A program made the translations under genes and the position numbers. Below are positions 18,358 through 27,160 of a DNA stretch of 64,000 nt, piece by piece; position 1 is the stretch's first letter; each line of letters starts with the position of its first letter. Location of the stretch: the NCBI GenBank assembly GCA_022775045.1, contig JALFLB010000019.1, positions 1 to 64,000 on the forward strand, written 5' to 3'. Source of the DNA: Agathobacter sp. Lineage in GTDB: Bacteria; Bacillota; Clostridia; Lachnospirales; Lachnospiraceae. Under the pieces are notes generated by a model. That model was given only the letters and a program-made list of their open reading frames with translations. It was not told where the DNA came from and searched no databases.

Positions 18358-19002
18358 TTAAAATCCGTTTTGCAACAAAAATTCTCTTGTGATCCCACTC
18401 TGTGGGTCTTTTTTTTCAGTTCCCAGCAGTTTTTCCACATACTTCCCGATGATATCATTCTCAAGATTAACCACATCACCGACGCGCTTTTCTCCCAGAA
18501 TCGTGTTGCCTGCCGTGTGCGGAATGATGGATACGGAAAAGGCATCCCCATACACCTTCGCCACCGTCAGACTGATGCCGTCAATGGCAACAGAGCCCTT
18601 CTCCACAATGTAGCGCATGATGGCATCCTCAGCCTTTACCCGGTACCAGATTGCATTGTCATCCCGCTCAATTCCGGCAATCGTGCCGATGCCATCCACA
18701 TGCCCGGCTACAATGTGTCCGCCAAATCTGCCATCTGCTCTCATAGCCCGCTCAAGATTCACATGTGATCCCGGTCTGAGGGCCGCCAGGAATGACCGGT
18801 TGAAGGTTTCATGCATGACATCCGCCAGAAAGGTTCCCTGTGAAAAGGCAGTAACCGTCAGACAAACCCCGTTCACCGCAATGCTGTCACCAATGTGAAG
18901 ATCGTCCATCAGCGCCTCTGCCTCAACTGTGATTACAGCAGAACACACGCCCTTCTGGAGGCTTTTGATTACGCCAATCTGATCAACAATTCCCGTAAAC
19001 AT
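18358..19002 (-). CDS. ribE: Riboflavin synthase alpha chain
   Basis: 214 residues, normal size, with the internal twofold repeat of the family. The N-terminal barrel begins MFTGIVDQIG and carries GDSIAVNGVCLTV; the second barrel carries GHIVAGHVDGIG, KGSVAIDGISLTV and IPHTAGNTIL. It dismutates two lumazine molecules to riboflavin plus ribitylaminouracil. It overlaps the end of ribD by 20 bases, consistent with translational coupling. The C-terminal tail TEKKDPQSGITREFLLQNGF is typical. Regulated by the FMN riboswitch at 20321-20430. Confidence 0.96.
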   Translation of the reverse strand: MFTGIVDQIGVIKSLQKGVCSAVITVEAEALMDDLHIGDSIAVNGVCLTVTAFSQGTFLADVMHETFNRSFLAALRPGSHVNLERAMRADGRFGGHIVAGHVDGIGTIAGIERDDNAIWYRVKAEDAIMRYIVEKGSVAIDGISLTVAKVYGDAFSVSIIPHTAGNTILGEKRVGDVVNLENDIIGKYVEKLLGTEKKDPQSGITREFLLQNGF

Positions 19003-20107
19003 CCTGCTTCACCTCCCCTTCCAGAAGGATATCCTCCCCCAAAGGAGTCACCCTTGTATGTTTCAGCACAACCGCCTGATCAGGTGAGGCAAAACCAATC
19101 CCCTCCACCGGGCTTTTGGCATCTTTTCCTCCCAGCAGCTTAGGCGAAATATACGCCTGAACAGCATTCACAATTCCACTTTCCAGCGCAGACCAGTGCA
19201 TCTGTCCGCCGCCCTCCAGGAGAATACTGTCAATCTGCTCCTGACCCAGCTGCTCCATCAGATCCTTCAGATCCACCTGACCTTTTTTCTCCTTCACCTC
19301 AAGAATCCGGCAGCCCCTGTCCTGATACGGTCGCTTCCTCTCCTCATCGCCATAACAGGTGGCAAGAATCGTGGGCACTTCGGAGGCTGTCTGAACCACC
19401 TTCGCATCAAGCGGTGTGCGAAGCTTCGTATCACAAATGATGCGGATGGGATTCCTTCCGCCCTCTATCCGGGAAGTCAGAAGCGGATCATCCAAAAGCA
19501 CTGTTCCCACCCCCATCATAATTCCCCGAAACCGGTGACGCTGAGTCTGCACATGCTCCCGTGCAGCCTCCCCGGTTATCCATTTGGAGGCTCCGGTGTA
19601 GGCTGCTATTTTTCCATCCAGCGTCATGGCATACTTCATCACCACATAGGGTGTCTTTGTCCGGATATAATGAAAGAAAATCGGATTGATGCTGTCACAT
19701 TCCTCCTTCAGCATTCCTTCCGTTACTTCTATTCCGTGCTCATGCAGAATGTGCACACCTTTTCCACTCACCAGAGGATTGGGATCCGCAGAACCTATCA
19801 CCACGCGTCGAATTCCCGCCTTCAGGATGGCATCCACACAGGGCGGCTGCTTTCCATGGTGGGCACAGGGTTCCAATGTCACATACATGGTTGCTCCCCG
19901 GGTATCTTCTGTACAGCCAGCCAGCGCATTCCTCTCCGCATGCAGTTGTCCGTACCGCTCATGGTATCCCTCCCCGATAACACGTCCGTCCTTTACGATC
20001 ACCGCTCCCACCATCGGGTTCGGCGATACCCAGCCACAGCCTTTTTTTGCCAGCTGGATTGCTCTTTTCATATAATCCTGCTCTTCCAAATGCTCCTCTC
20101 CTCTCAT
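18983..20107 (-). CDS. ribD: Bifunctional pyrimidine deaminase/reductase RibD
   Basis: 374 residues. The N-terminal deaminase domain has the zinc site HAERNAL and EPCAHHGKQPPC. The reductase domain from about residue 150 has VVMKYAMTLDGKIA, SKWITGEAAREHV, MGVGTVLLDDPLLTSR and LLEGGG. It carries out the second and third steps of riboflavin synthesis. The ATG at 20107 lacks a good ribosome site; the in-frame TTG at 20089 has AGGAG eight bases upstream and gives the family-like start LEEQDYMKRAIQLAKKG, so 20089 may be the true start. It is the first gene of the operon, behind an FMN riboswitch and an unusually long structured leader. Confidence 0.95.
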   Translation of the reverse strand: MRGEEHLEEQDYMKRAIQLAKKGCGWVSPNPMVGAVIVKDGRVIGEGYHERYGQLHAERNALAGCTEDTRGATMYVTLEPCAHHGKQPPCVDAILKAGIRRVVIGSADPNPLVSGKGVHILHEHGIEVTEGMLKEECDSINPIFFHYIRTKTPYVVMKYAMTLDGKIAAYTGASKWITGEAAREHVQTQRHRFRGIMMGVGTVLLDDPLLTSRIEGGRNPIRIICDTKLRTPLDAKVVQTASEVPTILATCYGDEERKRPYQDRGCRILEVKEKKGQVDLKDLMEQLGQEQIDSILLEGGGQMHWSALESGIVNAVQAYISPKLLGGKDAKSPVEGIGFASPDQAVVLKHTRVTPLGEDILLEGEVKQDVYGNC

Positions 20108-20192
20108 TCATTCCAATAGTTAGACGATTGCGAAACGCCACAAGACGTATAAATACGTCATTTTTGCTCTAAAAAAAATATCTCCTCAAGGT

Positions 20193-20264
20193 TTATGGCA
20201 AGGCGCACCATCAAAAAAGCCCCAAATCGTCGATTCAGGGCTGAATAAAGCTTATTTGCCATAA
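20193..20264 (-). other. Second hairpin/terminator unit in ribD leader
   Basis: Outer arms TTATGGCAA/TTGCCATAA (20193-20201 and 20256-20264) enclose AGCCC/GGGCT (20219-20242) with a T-rich run after it. This lies downstream of the riboswitch terminator and before ribD, followed by a small hairpin GACGTAT/ATACGTC near 20145-20160. It may be a backup terminator or an inserted element. Confidence 0.6.
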
Positions 20265-20268
20265 AAAA

Positions 20269-20294
20269 GCTCTGGAACAAACATATTCCAGAGC
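20269..20294 (-). terminator. FMN riboswitch terminator
   Basis: Minus-strand stem GCTCTGGAA / TTCCAGAGC with an 8-base loop and a run of six T (20268-20263). It lies about 30 bases past the FMN aptamer and should be the switchable terminator. Confidence 0.88.
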
Positions 20295-20320
20295 ATCTGC
20301 ATACAAAATAAGCGATCACT

Positions 20321-20430
20321 GATCTTCTTTCATCCAGACTGTACTGTCGGCTTCGGAATTACACCGAATCATGCCTTGCGGCTCGTGGGCTATACCACCG
20401 GTAGGGAATTGCACCCTGCCCTGAAGATTC
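20321..20430 (-). promoter_or_regulatory. FMN riboswitch (RFN element)
   Basis: The minus strand shows CTTCAGGGCAGGGTG, AATTCCCTACCGGTGG, AGCCCACGAGC, CATGATTCGGTGTAATTCCG, and CGACAGTACAGTCTGG, closed by GAAGATC. These are the conserved blocks of the RFN aptamer. It controls ribD-ribE-(ribBA)-ribH. Promoter immediately upstream at 20449-20477. Confidence 0.96.
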
Positions 20431-20448
20431 TATTCAATTCTGTAGGTT

Positions 20449-20477
20449 ATTATAAATCATTATATACCTTTATGCAA
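20449..20477 (-). promoter_or_regulatory. Promoter of riboflavin operon
   Basis: Minus strand TTGCAT (20477-20472), 17-base spacer, TATAAT (20454-20449), about 20 bases before the FMN aptamer. Confidence 0.75.
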
Positions 20478-20502
20478 GCCTGTTTTATTATACAGTTATG
20501 CT

Positions 20503-22986
20503 TTATATGGGCTGTTCGTCAAAACTAAGAATTACTTTGAACAGATCCCCGTCAATCTGAATTGCCAGATTTCCATTCATCAGGCTGGTCAGACTTTGTG
20601 CAATCGAAAGCCCAAGGCCGTTTCCTTCCGTGTTTCTGGAGCTGTCCCCACGCACAAAGCGCTCCATCAGCTCCTCGCTGCTGATGTTGAGCCGCGATTT
20701 GGAAATGTTGCGGAACGTCATAATCACCATTCCTCCAAACTGCTCAAGATTAATATACACCCGTGTCCCCGGCTGGGCATACTTACAGATATTGCTCATC
20801 AGGTTATCGATAATTCTCCATAGATGCCTGCCATCTGCAAGAATGTTAACCGGTGGATCCGGACTTTCCACTACGAGCTCCAGATTATTTTTGTTGGCAC
20901 GCTCCTGAAATTCACCCACAACCTGCGTAAGCATCACTGTCGCATCGCAAATCTCCAAATGAACCGGAAGATTTCCTGTGGAAGCCTTGGATGCCTCCAT
21001 CAGATCCTCAATCAGCTTCTTTAACCGGCTCGACTGGTGGTCAAGCACCTCTATGTAACTTTGTACCGTTGGATTATCAATTTCCTCCTTTTTCATCAGA
21101 TCCACATAGTTAATAATGGAAGTCAGTGGTGTCTTGATATCGTGCGACACATTGGTAATGAGTTCTGTCTTAAAACGCTCGCTCTTCATCTTCTCCTCAA
21201 CTGCCAGGGAAATGCCATCCCCAACACTGTTGATATTCTCGGCATGCTTCCTGATCTCCCACAGCATGCGGTGCGTATCAATCGGCTGACTGTAATCTCC
21301 AGCCGCAATCCGCTCGCCTCCTTCCTTAATAAGCTTTATCTGATAAAGCAGGTCAATCATGATGATAAATTCCAGAAACTTATAGAGAGAAAAGGCGCAA
21401 AACATCGCATCTGCATCATACATAAAAGACATTATGGCGATCCCTTCAATTATGGTCATTACAAGAAAGATAACCAGTGCCTTTACGTACATTGATACCC
21501 GCCCCTGCATTTTTTCTTTTGTGCCGTGAATAAGTTTTTTAAATCTCACAAGGATCCAATGAACCGGAAGGCACAGATAATACAATAGTGTGTATCTCCA
21601 GAAATTCTTCGTCTTCACACGCACTGCAGTGCTCATACAAAGTCCCAAAACAAACATAACACCTATGCTTGTAAAAAGAATTCCGACCCCCAGTGCCAGA
21701 GAGAAGCTGATGTATTCATACACATAAACTTCCACCATAAAAACATCCATAGCTCCACATCCAAACACCAGCCCTGCCACTGCACAAAACAGGATGCCAA
21801 ACGGTACCCGATCTATCCAGCAAAGATGAATCTCGTTATCCTGCGGTCTTCTCCCCGCCGCACTCATCAGGAAGACAAACGAAGCCAAAAAGACAAGGAC
21901 TGCCAAAGCTAAAAACCAACCGGAAGTATGCCGGAAACGGATGAGAAAGCTGCCAAGCTGCTGTGCCTCCGGAAAATAATCCGCTACGCCACAATTTAAG
22001 AAATGGCCCTTCTCTATCGGATTGCTGACATCCATATAAACCATATAGCGCGTATTTTCCTCCACCGCCGACACATATTCCAGATAAGTCGTCTCCGGAT
22101 CTACATACGTCCAGCTATGATCACTTACCTCCAAAATCTCATCGGGCAGAATCTGCTCCATTTCAACAATCTCAAAAAAAGATTCCGGCGCAACAAAGCT
22201 GGCTTCAACATATTCTTCAAAGGTAAACCATCCCTGTTCTTTTTCCGGATTTGCAACCTTTTCCCATGGTTTCTCTGTTTCTGTATTCTTGTAAAACAGG
22301 GTTCCATCCTCCGCTGTATGCAGAACATAATTACCACGTTCTTGCCCATTATTATAGGAAAAATTCTGATATAAATAATACCCTGCCTCCGTTTTCGCAT
22401 AAAACAGACCATTTTGCTGATCGTAAATGATTTGTTCCACCTGCACCGACTTCCAATTGTGACTGATATTTCCGTTCAATTTCAGAAACACATTCCAGAA
22501 TCCACTCCGTTTTCCATTCTGCACCTGCGCATAAGGAATCAACTCTTGTGAGACAGTACAGTGATCTGCATCTACTGCATTTGCATTTGTATAAAGGGTT
22601 TCTTTACTTTTTACCGACCCATTCTCGGCAAGTTTTTCTTTCGTAACTGCATACTGAATATTTCCTCCATCAAGGGCATCCCACCGAAACGGTTCCTCCA
22701 TAGATGAAATACCACTTTCTCTGTACAATTCTCCCACATATCCATATAACAGCTGCTCATTTACTGTATTCTGAAGGTCTTGCGGCATTTGCTGCAATTC
22801 ATCCACCACACCAAACGCAATCGTACATACAGTACAAAATACAGTTGCAATAGTACTGACAGTTGCAAGCACAAGAGCAAACACTTTTGCCCACATTTGT
22901 CCCTTGATTCCACTTCGTTTTACTTTCTCTTTTGCTTCATCCTTTTGACTGGCATTATCTTTTTTTATTAACTTGTTTTTTATCAA
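20503..22986 (-). CDS. Membrane sensor histidine kinase
   Basis: 827 residues. A lysine-rich N-terminal tail is followed by a TM segment (VFALVLATVSTIATVFCTVC), an extracytoplasmic region of about 250 residues, several more TM segments (residues about 345-560), and a cytoplasmic kinase: HisKA with TNVSHDIKTPLTSIINYVDLM, HATPase with IDNLMSNICKYA and GNGLGLSIAQSL. The HDxxTPL form of the H box is typical of OmpR-family partner kinases. The start codon is TTG at 22986 with GGAGGA eight bases upstream. Its partner is the response regulator ending 63 bases before it. The signal is unknown. Confidence 0.9.
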   Translation of the reverse strand: MIKNKLIKKDNASQKDEAKEKVKRSGIKGQMWAKVFALVLATVSTIATVFCTVCTIAFGVVDELQQMPQDLQNTVNEQLLYGYVGELYRESGISSMEEPFRWDALDGGNIQYAVTKEKLAENGSVKSKETLYTNANAVDADHCTVSQELIPYAQVQNGKRSGFWNVFLKLNGNISHNWKSVQVEQIIYDQQNGLFYAKTEAGYYLYQNFSYNNGQERGNYVLHTAEDGTLFYKNTETEKPWEKVANPEKEQGWFTFEEYVEASFVAPESFFEIVEMEQILPDEILEVSDHSWTYVDPETTYLEYVSAVEENTRYMVYMDVSNPIEKGHFLNCGVADYFPEAQQLGSFLIRFRHTSGWFLALAVLVFLASFVFLMSAAGRRPQDNEIHLCWIDRVPFGILFCAVAGLVFGCGAMDVFMVEVYVYEYISFSLALGVGILFTSIGVMFVLGLCMSTAVRVKTKNFWRYTLLYYLCLPVHWILVRFKKLIHGTKEKMQGRVSMYVKALVIFLVMTIIEGIAIMSFMYDADAMFCAFSLYKFLEFIIMIDLLYQIKLIKEGGERIAAGDYSQPIDTHRMLWEIRKHAENINSVGDGISLAVEEKMKSERFKTELITNVSHDIKTPLTSIINYVDLMKKEEIDNPTVQSYIEVLDHQSSRLKKLIEDLMEASKASTGNLPVHLEICDATVMLTQVVGEFQERANKNNLELVVESPDPPVNILADGRHLWRIIDNLMSNICKYAQPGTRVYINLEQFGGMVIMTFRNISKSRLNISSEELMERFVRGDSSRNTEGNGLGLSIAQSLTSLMNGNLAIQIDGDLFKVILSFDEQPI

Positions 22987-23049
22987 ACTACTCTTCCTCC
23001 ATCCTCTTTCAAGTTTCTCAGGCTCACCATCCGGAGATATCGCTTTTTA

Positions 23050-23742
23050 TCAATCACCTGACACAACTTTGTAGCCGCGTCCCCAGACCACCTGCAAATA
23101 TCTCGGTTCTGCCGGATTGTATTCCAATTTTTCACGAAGATGGCGGATATGTACCGCAACCGTGTTTTCGATGCCATAGGGACTGTCCTTCCAGACTTCC
23201 TCATAAATCTGGTTCGGTGAAAAGACTTCGTCCGGGTGCTCCATCAGAAGCTTTAATATTTCATACTCTGTTCTTGTCAGATTAACCGGCTCCCCGTCCA
23301 GGGTAACTTCCTTGGACTTGTCATCCAGTTCAATTCCACCCGCACGAAGTTTTGCCTTTGTCTGCTGCCCGCTTCCCAGCTGCATATAGCGCCGCAGCTG
23401 AGACTTCACACGTGCCTGCAATTCGACAGGATTGAATGGTTTCGTCACATAATCATCGGCTCCCACTGTCAGACCAAGCACCTTGTCGGTGTCCTCACTC
23501 TTGGCTGTCAACAGAATTACCGGCACATTCGAAATTTCACGAATTTTGACCATAGCTTCCATTCCATCCATCTCAGGCATCATGATATCCATAAGTACCA
23601 GATGAATTTCCTCTCGTTCAATACATGCAAGTGCCTCCACGCCATTATAGGCCTCAAACACATTGTATCCGTCGCTCTTTAAGTAAATTCCAAGAGCAGA
23701 AACAATATCCTTTTCATCATCGCAAACTAATATATTGTACAT
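23050..23742 (-). CDS. OmpR/PhoB-family response regulator
   Basis: 230 residues. Receiver domain 1 to about 120: ILVCDDEKDIV (acidic pair), LVLMDIMMPEMDG (phospho-acceptor Asp), ILLTAKSED and DDYVTKPFNP (conserved Lys). Winged-helix DNA-binding domain about 135-227: LTRTEYEILKLLMEHPDEVFSPNQIYEEVW and TVAVHIRHLREKLE with YLQVVWGRGYKV. It binds promoter DNA when phosphorylated by the kinase encoded downstream. Its ribosome site lies inside a hairpin at 23745-23797. Confidence 0.93.
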   Translation of the reverse strand: MYNILVCDDEKDIVSALGIYLKSDGYNVFEAYNGVEALACIEREEIHLVLMDIMMPEMDGMEAMVKIREISNVPVILLTAKSEDTDKVLGLTVGADDYVTKPFNPVELQARVKSQLRRYMQLGSGQQTKAKLRAGGIELDDKSKEVTLDGEPVNLTRTEYEILKLLMEHPDEVFSPNQIYEEVWKDSPYGIENTVAVHIRHLREKLEYNPAEPRYLQVVWGRGYKVVSGD

Positions 23743-23744
23743 AA

Positions 23745-23797
23745 AAAACCGCCACCTCGTATGTTATGATTAATCATACATACATTGTAGCGGTTTT
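23745..23797 (-). terminator. Hairpin before response regulator
   Basis: Minus strand AAAACCGC ... GCGGTTTT with nested GTATG/CATAC and a palindromic centre (TGATTAATCA), ending in six T directly before the ATG. It could terminate the upstream aminotransferase transcript, or, since it contains the GAGGTGG ribosome site, hide that site. Confidence 0.6.
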
Positions 23798-23842
23798 ATT
23801 ATGAATTTCCAATTAGGAAACCCCTTAAGATTTGATTAACTT

Positions 23843-25015
23843 TTATTCAATTTTCTTCATCCACGCAGTGATTCCTTCAAACAGGCGTTGCATGCCATCT
23901 TCAATCAATAACCGGGCTGTTGCCACATTCATCCGAAGGAACCCATTACCGTTTGTCCCATATTCTTTTCCTGAAGCCAGATACAATCCCGTTTTTTCCC
24001 GGATAAAACTGCAGAGTACATCGGAATCGTCTGTAAGGCTCCGACAATCCAACCACATCAGATAAGTTGCCTCCGATGCAACCGGATGCATCTGTGGAAT
24101 CTTTTCCCCTATCTCCTTCGTCACATACCTTTTATTTTCCTCAATATATTCCCGAAGTTCATCCAGCCACGATTCCCCTTTCGAAAATGCCGCAACCGTC
24201 GCACACACAGCAAACGCATTCGGCTCTGCCACTTCATCCGTATTCAACTGCCGCCACATCTTATGGTATAAAAACGGATTCTCCGCATAAACAGCTGCTG
24301 TCTGAATTCCCGCAAGATTAAATGTCTTCGTCGGAGCAATGCATGTCACACTAATTCTTCTACAGGTCTCATTTACAGACGCAAACGGCACATATTCTTT
24401 CCCTGGTGCCGTCAAATCGCAATGAATTTCATCAGAAAGTACCGTGACCCCATATCGCGAACATAATTCCCCCACTTTTGCGAGCGTTTCCTTATCCCAA
24501 ATCTTCCCAATCGGATTATGCGGATTACAAAGAATCATAAGCGAGGTCTGTGGATTTGCAAGCTGCTCCTCCAGTGTTTCCCAGTCCATTCGATATTGTC
24601 CACCTTCATAGAGAAGATGATTCTCCACAACGTTTCTTCCATTATTTCGAATGGAATTAAAAAAGATATTGTATCCCGGCGTTTGTACCAGCACGTTTTC
24701 CGCCAGAGTAGTAAGCTTGCGCACCGCAGAGGACACCGCCGGAACGACACCCGTCGTAAAAATCAATTTCTCAGGATCCATGATAAAGTTATGCCGTTTT
24801 CCCCACCAGCTTACATAGCTTTCAACCCATTCTTCCGGAAGAACGGAATAACCAAACACACCGTGGGCCACACGTTCCACAAGAGCCTCCTGAATTTCCG
24901 GTGCCGTCTCAAAATCCATATCGGCCACCCACATCGGAAGTTCATGTTTTTCAACATTCCATTTTAAGGAACCGGTTTCTCTTCGGTTAGGTATTCTGTC
25001 AAACTTCTCGTTCAT
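23843..25015 (-). CDS. PatB/MalY-type PLP-dependent C-S lyase
   Basis: 390 residues, standard length for this fold-type I subfamily. FDRIPNRRETGSLKWNV at the N-terminus and LPMWVADMDF are its signature start; LIFTTGVVPAVSSAVR, ILCNPHNPIGKIW, LSDEIHCDL and the PLP-lysine motif APTKTFNLAG (Lys near residue 230) follow. These enzymes cleave cystathionine or cysteine beta C-S bonds, and some act as aminotransferases; MalY-type members can also bind regulators. GGAGG precedes the ATG. It stands alone between a terminator and the two-component genes. Substrate is not fixed by sequence. Confidence 0.9.
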   Translation of the reverse strand: MNEKFDRIPNRRETGSLKWNVEKHELPMWVADMDFETAPEIQEALVERVAHGVFGYSVLPEEWVESYVSWWGKRHNFIMDPEKLIFTTGVVPAVSSAVRKLTTLAENVLVQTPGYNIFFNSIRNNGRNVVENHLLYEGGQYRMDWETLEEQLANPQTSLMILCNPHNPIGKIWDKETLAKVGELCSRYGVTVLSDEIHCDLTAPGKEYVPFASVNETCRRISVTCIAPTKTFNLAGIQTAAVYAENPFLYHKMWRQLNTDEVAEPNAFAVCATVAAFSKGESWLDELREYIEENKRYVTKEIGEKIPQMHPVASEATYLMWLDCRSLTDDSDVLCSFIREKTGLYLASGKEYGTNGNGFLRMNVATARLLIEDGMQRLFEGITAWMKKIE

Positions 25016-25055
25016 TTTTCCTCCATTACTTCGACCAAATCATCGAAAGCGAAAA

Positions 25056-25079
25056 AACCCGGCCCTTACGGACCGGGTT
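25056..25079 (-). terminator. Terminator after hypothetical gene
   Basis: Minus strand AACCCGGTCC, loop GTAA, GGGCCGGGTT, then TTTT. It lies 16 bases past the stop of the 214-residue hypothetical gene. Confidence 0.9.
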
Positions 25080-25094
25080 CACAACTCATCCCAA

Positions 25095-25739
25095 TTACGC
25101 CTCAAGTTCTAAATTCTGACTACTCTCGTTTTTTGTTGCGTAATATTCCTCAAATTTCTTATTTGCTGCATCCAGCGTCTGCTGGCAAATATCCGGAAGA
25201 TCCTTGCCCCAAGCCTCAGTTGCCTGCTTAAAGCCTTTCGCCATTGCCTGCTGCATCTCTTTCATTTTATCTACATCATCGCCAGCCAATGCACATGCAA
25301 AGTCAAATAATCTCTCGGATGTCTGCTTCACTCCATAATATCCATCCTCTGAAATATCCTGCTGTGCCTGCAATTTTGTCTGCTCATCAACCGTGAAATC
25401 CCCTTTTGCAAGAAATTTCCACATATCATTTGCATTAGTATAGGCAACAGCCTGCTTGTTCATCATCTGCTGAACGATACTTACCAGCTGCTGCTGTCTG
25501 GATTCCTGATCAGCCTGAAGCTGTTTTACCAATGCAGCACGGTCCTCCGAACTCATCTTATTAATCGAATATGTTGCCTTCTTAGATGTCTCAGGTGTCT
25601 CCTGCGCCTTCTCATAAACAACACCTTCCTCCGTCTTTGCTGCCACATCAGAAGTCTCTGCTTTTGGAGAGTTCTGCATGCCATAAGAAGTGTAGACATC
25701 AGTTTGAGACCCTACTGTTCCTGTTGCTTTTACGCCCAT
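25095..25739 (-). CDS. Conserved hypothetical soluble protein
   Basis: 214 residues and no recognised domain. The N-terminal 65 or so residues (from MGVKATGTVGSQTDVYTSYGM) are low in complexity and Thr/Ser/Glu-rich, probably disordered. The rest is helical, with a Gln-rich stretch (LVKQLQADQESRQQQLVSIVQQMMNKQ, about residues 85-111) that suggests a coiled coil, and EDGYYGVKQTSERLFDFACALAGDD. There is no signal peptide or membrane segment. The start at 25739 has AAGGAGG upstream; the in-frame ATG at 25775 has none. It is bounded by its own terminator. I do not assign a function. Confidence 0.75.
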   Translation of the reverse strand: MGVKATGTVGSQTDVYTSYGMQNSPKAETSDVAAKTEEGVVYEKAQETPETSKKATYSINKMSSEDRAALVKQLQADQESRQQQLVSIVQQMMNKQAVAYTNANDMWKFLAKGDFTVDEQTKLQAQQDISEDGYYGVKQTSERLFDFACALAGDDVDKMKEMQQAMAKGFKQATEAWGKDLPDICQQTLDAANKKFEEYYATKNESSQNLELEA

Positions 25740-25852
25740 TCTCTCATCCTCCTTGAAATCATCCCATGGATTCAAATCCGTTTCAATCCATTATACTATT
25801 CTACTACTGCAAATTATATCGGCAGATTCCAGCATTTCCTTAACAGCTTTCA

Positions 25853-27067
25853 CTATAAAGCTTTAATTCTTTCCAATGCCTGTACCGTGTTCTCGTAATT
25901 ACCGAAAGCCGTCAACCGGAAATATCCTTCTCCACTTGGTCCGAAACCAGATCCAGGTGTTCCAACAACATTGGCTTTCTCCAACAGGTAATCAAAAAAC
26001 TCCCATGAGGTCATCTGATCCGGAGTCTTTAACCAGATATATGGTGCATTAACGCCTCCGAACACCGTATATCCGGCATCCTTTAAGCCATCTTTGATTG
26101 TCTTGGCATTCTTCATATAATAAGCAACCTGCTCCTTCAGCTGTGCCTTACCGGCTTCTGAATATACAGCCTCTCCTGCACGCTGCACAATATATGGAGC
26201 ACCATTAAACTTGGTTCCGTGACGTCTTGCCCACATTGCATTCAAAGATACATCCCCGCACTTCAAATCCTTCGGAACAACTGTAAATCCCAAACGAACA
26301 CCAGTAAATCCTGCATTCTTGGAAAAGCTTCGAAGCTCAATGGCACAATTCCTTGCTCCCTTACATTCATAGATAGAATGAGCAACATTATCCTCGCTAA
26401 TATAAGCCTCATAAGCAGCATCATAAATGATGACAGCTCCAACACGGTTCGCATAATCTACCCACTCCTGAAGCTGATCCTTTGTCAATGTCGTTCCAGT
26501 TGGATTATTCGGCAGACACAGATAAATCATATCCGGTGTCTCTTTCGGAAACTCCGGAACAAAATTATTCTCGGCTGTACATGGCATATAAATCACATCA
26601 CTCCATGTCTCTGTATTCTTGTCATATGTACCGGTTCTTCCCGCCATCACATTAGAGTCAACATAAACCGGATAGACCGGATCACACACAGCAATACGGT
26701 TATTCTGTGCAAAAATCTCCTGAATATTGGCAGAATCACTCTTTGCACCGTCAGATACAAATACCTCATCCGCCTCTACCTCACAACCTCTTGCCTTGTA
26801 ATCATTCTCAACAATTGCCTTGCGTAAAAATTCATACCCCAGATCCGGTGCATAACCATGAAATGTCTCCGCATGCCCCATCTCATCCACAGCCTTATGC
26901 ATTGCCTCAATGATAGCCGGTGCAATCGGCTGTGTCACATCGCCGATTCCCAGTCGAATGATATTCTTATCCGGATTCGCCTGCTGATATGCATTTACTT
27001 TCTTACCGATTGTACTGAACAGATAGCTGCCCGGCAGCTTCTGATAATTATCATTAATCTGAAACAT
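25853..27067 (-). CDS. dapL: LL-diaminopimelate aminotransferase
   Basis: 404 residues, typical of DapL. It converts tetrahydrodipicolinate plus glutamate to LL-diaminopimelate in one step for lysine and peptidoglycan. Signature regions: NYQKLPGSYLFSTIGKKV, RLGIGDVTQPIAPAI, HGYAPDLGYEFLRKAI, VFVSDGAKSDSANIQEIF, VYPVYVDSNVMAG, LPNNPTGTTLTKDQL, and the PLP lysine in SFSKNAGFTGVRLGFTVVP. GAGAGG precedes the ATG. No other lysine gene is adjacent and no lysine riboswitch is seen in the 93-base leader. Confidence 0.96.
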   Translation of the reverse strand: MFQINDNYQKLPGSYLFSTIGKKVNAYQQANPDKNIIRLGIGDVTQPIAPAIIEAMHKAVDEMGHAETFHGYAPDLGYEFLRKAIVENDYKARGCEVEADEVFVSDGAKSDSANIQEIFAQNNRIAVCDPVYPVYVDSNVMAGRTGTYDKNTETWSDVIYMPCTAENNFVPEFPKETPDMIYLCLPNNPTGTTLTKDQLQEWVDYANRVGAVIIYDAAYEAYISEDNVAHSIYECKGARNCAIELRSFSKNAGFTGVRLGFTVVPKDLKCGDVSLNAMWARRHGTKFNGAPYIVQRAGEAVYSEAGKAQLKEQVAYYMKNAKTIKDGLKDAGYTVFGGVNAPYIWLKTPDQMTSWEFFDYLLEKANVVGTPGSGFGPSGEGYFRLTAFGNYENTVQALERIKAL

Positions 27068-27160
27068 CGTTGTTCCTCTCTTTCTTTTACTATAATTTCA
27101 AACTGTTACGTCTCACTTTATCATTTTCTTTTTCTAATGTAAAGTAACTTACAGTAAATC

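Noticed and set aside
19196-20119. 307-codon plus-strand frame opposite ribD
   Set aside because: ribD has full motif support on the other strand; the plus frame has no recognisable domain or ribosome site.
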